Origin: Pistricoccus aurantiacus
Lineage (GTDB): Bacteria > Pseudomonadota > Gammaproteobacteria > Pseudomonadales > Halomonadaceae
NCBI RefSeq assembly: GCF_042682565.1
Contig: NZ_JBHUIC010000005.1
Reading direction: 5' to 3' (one strand)
DNA length: 64,000 nt
The position numbers and the translations under genes are program-made. Under the pieces are notes generated by a model, which was given only the letters and a program-made list of their open reading frames with translations, was not told where the DNA came from and did no database searches. The stretch's first letter is position 1. Each line of letters begins with the position of its first letter. Positions 8,665 to 16,808 of this stretch are shown here, in pieces.

Positions 8665-10172
8665 TGCAGCATCTCATCATTCTGCCGGTGGTCCTGCCGC
8701 TGGCCACCGGCGCCATGCTGCTGCTCAATCGCCAGCGCAATACGCGAATCCGGCGTAATGTCGGATTGCTGGCCACCGCCTTGCTGGTGGTCATCGCCAT
8801 CGCTCTTGTCGCCAAGGCCGCCAGCGGGGAGGTGGACTATTACGCCCTGGGAGACTGGCAGCCTCCTTTCGGGATCATTCTGGTACTGGACCGGCTATCC
8901 GCGCTCATGGTACTGCTGACATCGCTGCTGGCTTTGGCCTGCGTGATCTTCGCCAGCGCTGGGGAAGACGATCAGGGCAGCAACTTTCATGGTCTGTTCC
9001 AGCTTCAGCTGATGGGTATCAACGGCGCTTTTCTGACCGGCGACTTGTTCAACCTGTTCGTGTTCTTCGAGGTACTGCTACTGGCCTCCTACGCGCTGCT
9101 GGTACACGGCGGGGGCAAGCCGCGCATTCAGGCCAGCGTGCATTACGTAGTGCTCAACCTGGCCAACTCCTCGCTGTTCCTGATAGCCGTGGGCGTACTT
9201 TACGGCGCCACTGGCACCCTCAACATGGCAGACATGGCGATGCGTATCGGCGCCATCGAGCCGGAGCGCACCGGGCTGGTCAGCGCCGCGGCGCTCCTGC
9301 TGCTGGTGGTGTTCGGGGTCAAGGCGGCCATTCTGCCGCTTTATTTCTGGCTGCCTCGCGCCTACGCCGCTGCCCCGGCACCGGTGGCGGCACTGTTCGC
9401 CATCATGACCAAGGTAGGGGTTTACGCCATCCTGCGGGTCTATCATCTGATCTTCGGCGAACAGGCCGGTCCTCTGGCGGCGCTGGAACAGCCCTGGGTG
9501 TGGTGGCTTTCTCTGGCGACGCTGGCGGCGGCGGCCATTGGAGTGCTGGCGGCGCGCGACCTGCGTCTGATGGTGTCTTATCTGATTCTGGTTTCCGTCG
9601 GCACCCTGCTGGCGGGTATCGGCATCCGTTCGCCGGAGTCCGTCAGTGCGCTATTGTATTACTTGATCCATACGACGCTGGTGACCGGCGGGCTTTTCCT
9701 GTTGGCGGAGATGATCGGCCAGGAACGCGGCAAGGCGGGGACTCGGCTGGTAAAAGGTAAACCCTTGCGCCATGCCAATCTGCTAGGGCTCTTGTTTTTC
9801 CTGGGTGCGATAACCGTGGCGGGCATTCCTCCCTTGTCGGGGGCACTCGGCAAGGTGCTGCTGTTGAGTTCGACGCCAGAGGCATTGCGGTTCTGGTTCT
9901 GGCCGATTCTGCTAAGCTCAGGGCTCTGTGCACTGATTGCCCTGTCGCGAGCTGGCTCGACCCTGTTCTGGCGCAGTAACGAAGGAGAGACCCAGGATAT
10001 TGTCCTGTCACGCCGTCAGCTGATTGGCGTATCCATGCTATTGGGAGCATCACCTGTGATCGTGGCGCTATCCGGCCCCATCCATGCCTATACCACTGCC
10101 ACCGCGGAACAGCTGGCGCAGCCAAGGATACTCATCGAGGCCATACTGATCGATAGTGGAGAGAAACCATGA
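8664..10172 (+). CDS. mrpD: Mrp Na+/H+ antiporter subunit D
   Basis: NuoN/NuoM-like proton-translocating subunit, 502 aa, with about 14 membrane segments. Family hallmarks include the glutamate-bearing GDLFNLFVFFEVLLLASY (about 120-140) and KAAILPLYFWLPRAYAAAPA (about 215-235), matching the essential Glu and Lys positions of MrpD. I take ATG 8664, one base overlapping the mrpC stop, rather than the GTG one codon upstream. The stop overlaps the mrpE start by 4 bases. It acts with MrpA as the antiport core. Confidence 0.95.
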   Translation: MQHLIILPVVLPLATGAMLLLNRQRNTRIRRNVGLLATALLVVIAIALVAKAASGEVDYYALGDWQPPFGIILVLDRLSALMVLLTSLLALACVIFASAGEDDQGSNFHGLFQLQLMGINGAFLTGDLFNLFVFFEVLLLASYALLVHGGGKPRIQASVHYVVLNLANSSLFLIAVGVLYGATGTLNMADMAMRIGAIEPERTGLVSAAALLLLVVFGVKAAILPLYFWLPRAYAAAPAPVAALFAIMTKVGVYAILRVYHLIFGEQAGPLAALEQPWVWWLSLATLAAAAIGVLAARDLRLMVSYLILVSVGTLLAGIGIRSPESVSALLYYLIHTTLVTGGLFLLAEMIGQERGKAGTRLVKGKPLRHANLLGLLFFLGAITVAGIPPLSGALGKVLLLSSTPEALRFWFWPILLSSGLCALIALSRAGSTLFWRSNEGETQDIVLSRRQLIGVSMLLGASPVIVALSGPIHAYTTATAEQLAQPRILIEAILIDSGEKP

Positions 10173-10666
10173 GCGCGCGCCCGTCCTGGCTGCCTCAGCC
10201 CTTCATGTCGCTGCTTTTGCTGGCGGTTTGGCTGTTGCTGGTGAAAAGCACGGCGTTGGGGCATATTCTGCTGGGCAGCCTGCTGGCGCTGGTCATCCCG
10301 CTGCTGACAAGGCGTTTCTGGGACGAACAGCCGCGCATCAAGAAACCCTGGAAGCTTCTGCTCTTTGTGCTGCGCGTCTTCGGCGACATCATCGTCGCCA
10401 ATCTCCAAGTTGCCTGGTTGATCATCAATCCCTGGCGCATCGCTCGCCCGGCCTTCGTCGAGTACCCGCTGATGCTGCAGGAGCGCCTGCCGATCACCCT
10501 GCTTGCCAACACCATTACTCTGACCCCGGGTACCGTGACCGCTCACTTGCGCCTGGACGGCAAGTCGCTGTTGATTCACGCCCTCGACGTGCCCGATGAA
10601 CAACAGCTGATCGAGGAAATCCGCGAGCGCTACGAGCGCCCTCTCAAGGAGATCTACGAATGCTAG
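10169..10666 (+). CDS. mrpE: Mrp Na+/H+ antiporter subunit E
   Basis: Accessory subunit of the Mrp complex, 165 aa. Two N-terminal membrane segments (about 12-48) and a third hydrophobic stretch (about 62-82) precede a soluble domain. That domain carries the family signature LLANTITLTPGTVTAHL (about 110-127). The start overlaps mrpD by 4 bases, and the gene overlaps mrpF by 7 bases, so it belongs to the same transcript. MrpE is needed for full antiport activity in studied systems. Confidence 0.93.
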   Translation: MSARPSWLPQPFMSLLLLAVWLLLVKSTALGHILLGSLLALVIPLLTRRFWDEQPRIKKPWKLLLFVLRVFGDIIVANLQVAWLIINPWRIARPAFVEYPLMLQERLPITLLANTITLTPGTVTAHLRLDGKSLLIHALDVPDEQQLIEEIRERYERPLKEIYEC

Positions 10667-10929
10667 ATATCGCGCTATGGGCCAGCCTGGCATTGATCGT
10701 GATGGCGCTAGCCTGCAACGCCTACCGCTTCATCGTCGGCCCGAGCATGCCGGACCGGCTTATGGCGCTGGATACCATGTACGTCAATTCCCTGGCGCTC
10801 ATCGTGCTGATGGGCCTGTGGCTGAACAGCCAGCACTACTTCGAGGCGGCCCTGCTGATTGCCATGCTAGGCTTTCTCAGCACGGTGGCGGTATGCAAAT
10901 ATCTGTTGCGTGGCGACATCATCGAATAG
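10660..10929 (+). CDS. mrpF: Mrp Na+/H+ antiporter subunit F
   Basis: Small membrane subunit of 89 aa with three predicted helices (about 3-22, 34-54 and 60-78). The conserved RFIVGPSMPDRLMALDT near residue 22 is the MrpF signature and includes the Asp-Arg pair. It overlaps the end of mrpE by 7 bases. A 24-base gap holding AGGAAGG separates it from mrpG. It acts in the antiporter membrane arm; some homologues were also linked to bile-salt efflux. Confidence 0.93.
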   Translation: MLDIALWASLALIVMALACNAYRFIVGPSMPDRLMALDTMYVNSLALIVLMGLWLNSQHYFEAALLIAMLGFLSTVAVCKYLLRGDIIE

Positions 10930-10953
10930 AGCTTCATCCGAGGAAGGTCTGAC

Positions 10954-11358
10954 ATGACATTTTATATAATTCTCGAAGGCCTGGTTTCCTTTTTCCTGCT
11001 CGCCGGCGGTATCTTCGCCTTCATCGGCTCTCTAGGCATGGCCAATATGCGGGATTTTTACATGCGTCTGCACGGCCCCACCAAGGCGACCACCCTGGGG
11101 GTAGGCTGTATCCTGGTCGCTTCCATGCTGTACTTTTCCGTTACCCAGAGCGTCGTTCACATTCAAGAATTGCTGATTACCTTGTTTCTCTTTATCACCG
11201 CGCCGGTGAGCGCGCACCTGCTGGCGAAATCCGCGCTGCACCAGAAGCTCAAGCATGATGGCAAGACTCAAGGCAGACCCAAGGAACTCTACAAGGAGCT
11301 CTACCAGGAGGAAGGCGGCGAGAAACCCGTGGTGCACCCGGATGTCGGCCACGTCTGA
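10954..11358 (+). CDS. mrpG: Mrp Na+/H+ antiporter subunit G
   Basis: Last gene of the operon, 134 aa. Three membrane helices span about residues 4-95, with the family motif GSLGMANMRDFYMRLHGPTK (about 25-44), followed by a hydrophilic C-terminal tail rich in Lys and Glu. The stop lies only 3 bases from the stop of the convergent hemH, so no independent terminator separates the two. The complete order A(B)-C-D-E-F-G suggests a functional antiporter. Confidence 0.93.
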   Translation: MTFYIILEGLVSFFLLAGGIFAFIGSLGMANMRDFYMRLHGPTKATTLGVGCILVASMLYFSVTQSVVHIQELLITLFLFITAPVSAHLLAKSALHQKLKHDGKTQGRPKELYKELYQEEGGEKPVVHPDVGHV

Positions 11359-11361
11359 GCC

Positions 11362-12351
11362 TCACCATCCTTGCGTATGCTGCCCAACCAGATTTGCCAA
11401 CAGTGCGATATGGTCCGGGCGGTCGTTCAGCGCTGAAATATAACGATAGGTCTTGCCGCCGGCTTCCAGGAAGTAGTCGCGGTTCTCGACCTGCAGCTCT
11501 TCCAGGGTTTCCAGACAATCCGCGGCGAAGGCGGGACTGATGATATCGACATGCGCCACCCCTTCTTTCGCCAGGGTTTTCAGCGTTTCGTCCGTATAGG
11601 GCTTGAGCCATTCCTCCCGGCCGAAACGCGACTGAAAGGTCATCATCCAGGCACCTTCCTCAAGCCCTAGCGCCTGTGCCAACTTGCGGCTGGTTTCCTC
11701 GCAGTGGCGGAAATAGGGGTCGCCCTGGTCCGCGTAGCGCTTGGGGATGCCGTGATAGGACATGATCAGCTTGCCGCGCTCACCGGGGTGCGCTTCCCAG
11801 TGCTCCCGAACCCTTGCCGCCAAGGCCTCGATGTATCCCGGATGATCGTGATAATCGCGAATGAAGCGCAGTTCCGGCAGATGCGGACAAGGCTCCAGCG
11901 CTCGGGCCAGTCCATCGAAAATGGCCGCGGTAGTGGAGCGGGAAAACTGTGGATACAAGGGCAGCACCAGAATACGCTCGACCCCGGCATCGCGAAGCTT
12001 CAATCCCGCTTCTTTCAGACTCGGATTGCCGTAGGTCATGGCTAGCTCCACCGGAATGGCCTGCCCGTGACGCTCTGCCAAGGTCTGGATCAATGCCTGC
12101 TGCTGGCGCCGACCGATCGCCATCAGCGGCGATCCCTCTTCCGTCCATACGGATTGATAGGCTTTGGCCACTCGCCCCGGGCGAATCCGCAAAATTATTC
12201 CGTGCAAGATCAGCCACCACAAGGGCCTCGGCGCATCGACCACGCGCTTGTCCCAGAGAAACTGCGCCAGATAACGACGCACCGCCTGGGGAGTGGGCGC
12301 ATCCGGGGTACCGAGATTGACCAGCATGACGCCGAAAGGCGGAGTGGGCAT
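11362..12351 (-). CDS. hemH: Ferrochelatase
   Basis: Inserts Fe2+ into protoporphyrin IX, the last step of protoheme synthesis; cytosolic or membrane-associated. The 329-aa length is normal. The conserved N-terminus GVMLVNLGTPDAPTP, the motif SYHGIPKRY with the metal-site histidine H200, and the later acidic segment SPAFAADCLETLEE (about 270-284, holding the partner glutamate) are all present. It is divergent from the iron-sulfur photolyase, sharing a 128-base promoter region. Heme made here would supply the cbb3 oxidase encoded at 32.5-35.7 kb. Confidence 0.95.
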   Translation of the reverse strand: MPTPPFGVMLVNLGTPDAPTPQAVRRYLAQFLWDKRVVDAPRPLWWLILHGIILRIRPGRVAKAYQSVWTEEGSPLMAIGRRQQQALIQTLAERHGQAIPVELAMTYGNPSLKEAGLKLRDAGVERILVLPLYPQFSRSTTAAIFDGLARALEPCPHLPELRFIRDYHDHPGYIEALAARVREHWEAHPGERGKLIMSYHGIPKRYADQGDPYFRHCEETSRKLAQALGLEEGAWMMTFQSRFGREEWLKPYTDETLKTLAKEGVAHVDIISPAFAADCLETLEELQVENRDYFLEAGGKTYRYISALNDRPDHIALLANLVGQHTQGW

Positions 12352-12439
12352 GGCGGGCTCCTTGCATCGAACGGTGAAGAAAGACGAGACATCGTAACGC
12401 GGATTGTACCAGCCGAGGGTCAGTCGGAACCAAAGAAGC

Positions 12440-12466
12440 TATACTGTTCGGCAAATTTTGTACAAA
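12440..12466 (+). promoter_or_regulatory. Candidate promoter/operator of the iron-sulfur photolyase gene
   Basis: TATACT (12440-12445) resembles a -10 box, and the perfect 10-base palindrome TTTGTACAAA (12457-12466) follows, 14-23 bases before the ATG at 12480. A further TGTAC lies at 12405-12409. The TGTAC core recalls the elements in front of the cryptochrome-DASH operon, hinting at a common light-responsive regulator. No -35 box is clear, and no experimental support can be drawn from sequence. Confidence 0.3.
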
Positions 12467-12479
12467 TTCAGGTCAACCC

Positions 12480-14060
12480 ATGTCCGGGACATTGATTCTT
12501 CTGCTGGGCGATCAGCTCAGTCATTCGATTTCGTCACTTCAGGACTACCCCGAGAATGCGGTCATTGCACTGTGTGAAGTCAGCGGTGAAGGGTGCTACG
12601 TACCCCATCACCCGCAGAAGATCGCCCTGATTCTCGCGGCCATGCGTCATTTTGCCAAAGAGTTGCGGGACAAGGGGTATCGAGTGCATTACAGCGCCTT
12701 GGACGACGCGGACAACTGTCAGGATCTCATCGCGGAAGCGGAGCGACTCGCCGGGCAGTACGACTGCGGCGAAATCCGCCTTGTCCAGCCCGGGGAGTGG
12801 CGCCTGCTGGCGCGTATCCGCGAGCGCCAGAAGACCGCTGGCGCCCCTCGGTGGCGGCTGCTCGAGGATGACCGCTTCTTCTGCACCGCTCGAGAATTCG
12901 CCGACTGGATCGAGGAACGAAAGACGCCGCGCATGGAGCATTTCTATCGCCGGATGCGCCGCAAGACCGGCCTGCTGATGGAGGACGACGCCCCGGCGGG
13001 AGGCCAGTGGAACTTCGATCACGACAACCGCCAACCGGTGCGGAACAATCTGAGAACCCTGACGCCGCCCGCCCACGGTCGTGATGACATCACCAATCGA
13101 GTCCTGGAACTGGTGAACGAACACTTCGGCGATCATTTCGGCACCCTCGACGGCTTCAACTGGCCGGTAACCCGCCGCCAGGCGCTGGTGGACCTGCGCC
13201 ACTTCATCGACAACGCCCTGGCGGATTTCGGCACCTATCAGGATGCCATCGACGACCGGGATCCCTATCTGTTTCATTCCCGGCTGTCTAGCGCCATGAA
13301 TATCGGCCTGCTGTCGCCTCGGGAGGTATGCGAGGCCGCGGAGGCCGCCTACTATCGCGGCGAAGCGCCCATCAATGCGGTGGAAGGCTTCATTCGCCAG
13401 ATTCTCGGCTGGCGAGAATACGTGCGCGGCATCTACTGGCATCACATGCCGGCCTACAAGCGCGAAAACCGATTGAATGCCCGACGCAACCTGCCAGACT
13501 TCTACTGGAGCGGCGATACGGACCTGCGCTGCCTGCGCCGCGCCATCGAGATGACCCGGGACAACGCCTATGCCCATCACATCCAGCGACTGATGGTAAC
13601 GGGCAATTTCGCACTGCTGTGCGGCGTCAAACCCGAAGCGCTCTGCGACTGGTATCTGGCGGTCTATGTGGACGCCTTCGAATGGGTGGAGCTGCCCAAC
13701 ACCCTGGGCATGGTATTGTACGCGGACGGCGGTCTGATGGGCTCCAAGCCCTACTGTGCCTCCGGCAAGTATATTCAGCGCATGTCCAATCACTGCGGTG
13801 ATTGCCGCTTCAATCCGAAGAAGACGATCGGCGACACCGCCTGCCCTTTCAACAGCCTTTACTGGCATTTCCTCGAGCGCAACGCGGAGCGGCTGGAAAG
13901 CAACCCGCGCATGAAGTTGATCTACGGCTCGCTCAGGCGCATGAGCGATGAAAAGCGCGCGGCGATCCGCGAGCAGGCGGAAGGCTTTCTGAATTCGCTG
14001 GAAACAGAACCGGCCTACGGCCAAGGAGAGCACCTGGACGGCTATCGCCGACAGGCTTAG
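12480..14060 (+). CDS. Iron-sulfur bacterial cryptochrome/photolyase (probable 6-4 photolyase)
   Basis: Member of the deoxyribodipyrimidine photolyase-related family (FeS-BCP/CryPro), which in characterised cases (Agrobacterium PhrB) repairs 6-4 photoproducts using FAD, a lumazine-type antenna and a 4Fe-4S cluster. The 526-aa protein starts with TLILLLGDQLSHSISS. All four cluster cysteines are where the family has them: C351, C439, C442 and C455 (in HCGDCRFNPKK and DTACPFN). The helical FAD domain with ILGWREYVRGIYW (about 308-320) is intact. It is unrelated in sequence to the cryptochrome-DASH upstream, so the cell probably has two complementary light-dependent repair enzymes. The stop overlaps that of the convergent small gene. 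Confidence 0.92.
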   Translation: MSGTLILLLGDQLSHSISSLQDYPENAVIALCEVSGEGCYVPHHPQKIALILAAMRHFAKELRDKGYRVHYSALDDADNCQDLIAEAERLAGQYDCGEIRLVQPGEWRLLARIRERQKTAGAPRWRLLEDDRFFCTAREFADWIEERKTPRMEHFYRRMRRKTGLLMEDDAPAGGQWNFDHDNRQPVRNNLRTLTPPAHGRDDITNRVLELVNEHFGDHFGTLDGFNWPVTRRQALVDLRHFIDNALADFGTYQDAIDDRDPYLFHSRLSSAMNIGLLSPREVCEAAEAAYYRGEAPINAVEGFIRQILGWREYVRGIYWHHMPAYKRENRLNARRNLPDFYWSGDTDLRCLRRAIEMTRDNAYAHHIQRLMVTGNFALLCGVKPEALCDWYLAVYVDAFEWVELPNTLGMVLYADGGLMGSKPYCASGKYIQRMSNHCGDCRFNPKKTIGDTACPFNSLYWHFLERNAERLESNPRMKLIYGSLRRMSDEKRAAIREQAEGFLNSLETEPAYGQGEHLDGYRRQA

Positions 14061-14359
14061 AACACCAAGGGAATTCTCGAGCTCAGCGGATTGCGGTAGT
14101 TTGCCTCCCGGCCCACCACCTCATCCTGAGGAACATGATGCACCAGATAGGCCCGGTGTATTCCCTGACGCTTGAGCGTCGCCTTGACCTCGTCCAGCGC
14201 CCGAAAAAGCAGCGGCTTGCCCCTGTGCATCACCTCATGACAGGTGCCATCCGAATCCTCCAGTTCAAGCTGATAGTAGCGGCTTCCCGCATGGCCGATC
14301 ACGCGAATCTCGAAAGGATCCTGCCGCCTGATGAGTCCAGCAATTTCCTTGAGCTCCAC
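14057..14359 (-). CDS. Small conserved hypothetical protein (DUF6482-like)
   Basis: A 100-aa soluble protein with the segment IRVIGHAGSRYYQLELEDSDG followed by LFRALDEVKATLKRQGIHRAYLVHHVPQDEVVG. It resembles small Halomonadaceae proteins labelled DUF6482, from memory. No catalytic motif or cysteine cluster stands out. I choose the GTG start at 14359 because GGAGG sits 5 bases upstream; the TTG at 14374 would place that site inside the gene. It is convergent with the photolyase, with overlapping stop codons. Function unknown. Confidence 0.75.
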   Translation of the reverse strand: MELKEIAGLIRRQDPFEIRVIGHAGSRYYQLELEDSDGTCHEVMHRGKPLLFRALDEVKATLKRQGIHRAYLVHHVPQDEVVGREANYRNPLSSRIPLVF

Positions 14360-14401
14360 GGCATCCTCCGGCAATTATTGACAGGATCGAGACAGACGGT
14401 C

Positions 14402-14695
14402 CTACTGATAGCTGGAAGGATCGATGGCCTTGCCTAAGGAGTTGCGATCGACCCACTTGCCCGCCTTGGTTTCCTTGTAGCGAAACACCACCCGATCGCC
14501 GATCGCTACCGGCAGTTCCGAGTCTTCCGTCTGATAGCTGTAGGTCTCTCCATCGACCACCAGGCGATAGCGGTACAGGTCCGGCATGCCCAGCCATTCC
14601 TTGAAGGGGCCTTCACGCTCGAGTTCCTGAAGCTCGCCCCGGGCTTCCAGTTTCGGAAGCCGCTTGCGATTGCCACGTCGAAATCCATGTGCCAT
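14402..14695 (-). CDS. Hypothetical 97-aa basic-then-acidic protein
   Basis: Not a family I recognise. The N-terminal 15 residues are strongly basic (HGFRRGNRKRLPK), then a predicted beta-rich part follows with YRYRLVVDGETYSYQT and VAIGDRVVFRYKETKAGKW, suggesting a small barrel or SH3-like fold. The basic tail could contact nucleic acid; this is speculation. ATG 14695 is preceded by GAGGAAA at 5 bases. It lies 83 bases downstream of dnaB on the same strand and 42 bases before the DUF6482-like gene, so all three could share a transcript. Confidence 0.7.
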   Translation of the reverse strand: MAHGFRRGNRKRLPKLEARGELQELEREGPFKEWLGMPDLYRYRLVVDGETYSYQTEDSELPVAIGDRVVFRYKETKAGKWVDRNSLGKAIDPSSYQ

Positions 14696-14778
14696 GCCGT
14701 TTCCTCGTGTATCCCTTGTTCTGGTGCAACGCCTCGATCCGGCGATCGCTTTCTTTACTCAGCTACTCGACCGAGCGT

Positions 14779-16170
14779 TTACTCGCCAAAGTGCTGGCCG
14801 TAGCTATCCGGCGCCAGATCCTCGAAGCGAGTGTACTTGCCGATGAACGCCATATGCACCGTGCCGATCGGGCCATTACGCTGCTTGCCGATGATCAGTT
14901 CTGCCAGGCCCTTGTTGTCCGGGTTCTCCGAATTGTAGACCTCATCGCGATAGACGAAGGCAATCAAGTCTGCGTCCTGCTCGATCGCGCCGGATTCACG
15001 AAGATCCGACATCACCGGGCGCTTGTTGGGACGTTGCTCGAGAGAGCGGTTGAGCTGGGAGAGCGCCACCACCGGGCAGCCGAACTCCTTGGCCAGCCCT
15101 TTCAGAGAGCGGGATATCTCTGAGATCTCCCCGGTACGGTTCTCGGAAAATCCGGGTATCTGCATCAACTGCAGATAGTCGATCATTACCAGCCCCATGT
15201 TGCCATGTTCCCGCACCACCCGGCGAATACGTGAGCGCATCTCGTTGGGAGACAGCGCGGCGGTATCGTCGATGAAAAGCTGCTTGTCCTTGAGCAGATT
15301 GACCGCGGAGGTCAACCGCGGCCAATCCTCGTCCTCGAGCTGACCGGTACGCACTCGAGTCTGATCGATACGTCCCAGAGACGACAGCATGCGAAGCATC
15401 AGGGATTCTGCGGGCATCTCCATGGAAAAGACCATCACCGGCTTGTCGCTGATGATGACCGCATGTTCCACCATATTCATGGCGAAAGAGGTTTTGCCCA
15501 TCGAGGGCCTGCCGGCGATGATCACCAGATCCGAGGGTTGCAGGCCAGAGGTCATGTCGTCCAGGTCGCGAAAACCGGTGGAAAGACCGGTCATCTCGCC
15601 CTGCATGTTGAACAGTTCATCGATGCGATCCACCGCCCTGGCGAGTAGATCACTCATGCCGATGGGACCGCCGGTCTTGGGACGCTCCTCGCTGATCTGG
15701 AACACCAGCCGCTCGGCCTCGTTGACCAGTTCATCCGACAGCCGGCCCTGAGGGGCGAAGGCGCCCTCGGCGATCTGATTGGCGGCCTGAATCAGCTTGC
15801 GCAGGGTAGCGCGTTCACGAACGATGTCGGCATAGGCGCGAATGTTGCTGGCGGAAGGCGTATTGCGAGCGAGTTCCGCCAGATAGGCGAGCCCGCCCAC
15901 GCTGTCGAGCTGATCGCGGTTTTCCAAGGCCTCGGAGAGCGTGACCACGTCCAGCGGATGCCCGCCCTCCGCCAGCGCCTGCATGGCATTGAACGTCAGC
16001 CGATGCTCGTAGCGATAGAAATCTCCGGCGACCAGACGTTCGGACACGGTGTCCCAGGCCTGATTGTCGAGCATCAAGCCGCCCAGCACCGACTGTTCCG
16101 CTTCCAGGGAATGGGGAGGAATCTTGAGGGCCGCGGTTTCTCGGTCAGCATGCTCGAAGGGTTCATTCAT
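14779..16170 (-). CDS. dnaB: Replicative DNA helicase DnaB
   Basis: Hexameric 5'-3' helicase that unwinds the replication fork and recruits primase. The 463-aa protein has the N-terminal DnaB domain (about 15-120) and the RecA-like C-terminal domain. Walker A is GRPSMGKTS (K226), with the Walker B region GLVMIDYLQLM and the arginine-finger region FGCPVVALSQLNRS. No intein is inserted. I use ATG 16170; a TTG three codons upstream is also open. The gene follows the rpsF-rpsR-rplI operon, the usual gammaproteobacterial order, but a strong hairpin terminator separates it from rplI, so dnaB probably has its own promoter within 16171-16265. Confidence 0.96.
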   Translation of the reverse strand: MNEPFEHADRETAALKIPPHSLEAEQSVLGGLMLDNQAWDTVSERLVAGDFYRYEHRLTFNAMQALAEGGHPLDVVTLSEALENRDQLDSVGGLAYLAELARNTPSASNIRAYADIVRERATLRKLIQAANQIAEGAFAPQGRLSDELVNEAERLVFQISEERPKTGGPIGMSDLLARAVDRIDELFNMQGEMTGLSTGFRDLDDMTSGLQPSDLVIIAGRPSMGKTSFAMNMVEHAVIISDKPVMVFSMEMPAESLMLRMLSSLGRIDQTRVRTGQLEDEDWPRLTSAVNLLKDKQLFIDDTAALSPNEMRSRIRRVVREHGNMGLVMIDYLQLMQIPGFSENRTGEISEISRSLKGLAKEFGCPVVALSQLNRSLEQRPNKRPVMSDLRESGAIEQDADLIAFVYRDEVYNSENPDNKGLAELIIGKQRNGPIGTVHMAFIGKYTRFEDLAPDSYGQHFGE

Positions 16171-16265
16171 GAGAAGCAAGAGCCTTGAAGGAGACGAAAA
16201 GCGGGGAACATTCTACCTCAACCCGGGGCCATACCCTATGCGCGGATTTTCAGCCAGCCATGCAA

Positions 16266-16295
16266 AAGGCGCACAGAGTTTGCTCTGTGCGCCTT
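16266..16295 (-). terminator. Rho-independent terminator of the rpsF-rplI operon
   Basis: A perfect 13-base stem (AAGGCGCACAGAG pairing with CTCTGTGCGCCTT) with a 4-base loop. On the minus strand the stem ends in a TTTT run. It sits 52 bases after the rplI stop and before dnaB. Confidence 0.85.
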
Positions 16296-16346
16296 CGTTG
16301 TTGCACGCGGCGCGGTCTCGCCAAGCTGCGCCAGCCCAGCTCAACC

Positions 16347-16793
16347 TTATTCGGAGACGACCACGACGCGAACGCTGGAGGCCACTTCCGGATGCAGCTG
16401 CAGAGTGATGTCGTATTCGCCGGTCTGGCGAATCGGACCTTGCGGCATGCGTACTTCGCTCTTGGCGATATCGATCCCGGACTGAGCGATGGCTTCCGCC
16501 AGATCGCGTGGCCCGATGGAGCCGAACAGCTTGCCTTCATCGCCGGCCTTGGCCACCAGCGACAGCTCGATCTCGGCGAGCTGCTCGGCGCGCGCTTCGG
16601 CTTCCGCCTTGCGTTCCTGCGCCTGGGCCTCGAGTTCGGAGCGCTGAGCTTCGAAGGCTTCGATATTTTCCTGGGTAGCCGGCACGGCCAGGCCGTAGGG
16701 CACCAGATAGTTGCGACCATAACCGGACTTGACGGTGACCTTGTCACCCAGACCGCCCAGCTTGCCAATCTTGTCGAGCAGAATGACTTCCAT
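16347..16793 (-). CDS. rplI: 50S ribosomal protein L9
   Basis: Binds 23S rRNA domain V and helps limit frameshifting. The length of 148 aa is standard. The N-terminal domain MEVILLDKIGKLGGLGDKV and the RNA-binding GYGRNYLVPYGLA are followed by the long charged connecting helix (about 42-75) and the C-terminal domain ending in VRVVVVSE. It is the last gene of the ribosomal operon and is followed by a strong terminator. A start 15 bases after the stop of the membrane-protein gene indicates co-transcription. Confidence 0.97.
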   Translation of the reverse strand: MEVILLDKIGKLGGLGDKVTVKSGYGRNYLVPYGLAVPATQENIEAFEAQRSELEAQAQERKAEAEARAEQLAEIELSLVAKAGDEGKLFGSIGPRDLAEAIAQSGIDIAKSEVRMPQGPIRQTGEYDITLQLHPEVASSVRVVVVSE

Positions 16794-16808
16794 CTCGTTA
16801 ACCTCTTG

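Noticed and set aside
12534..14033. 499-codon frame opposite the iron-sulfur photolyase
   Set aside because: Antisense shadow of a clear photolyase with all its cluster cysteines; no independent support.
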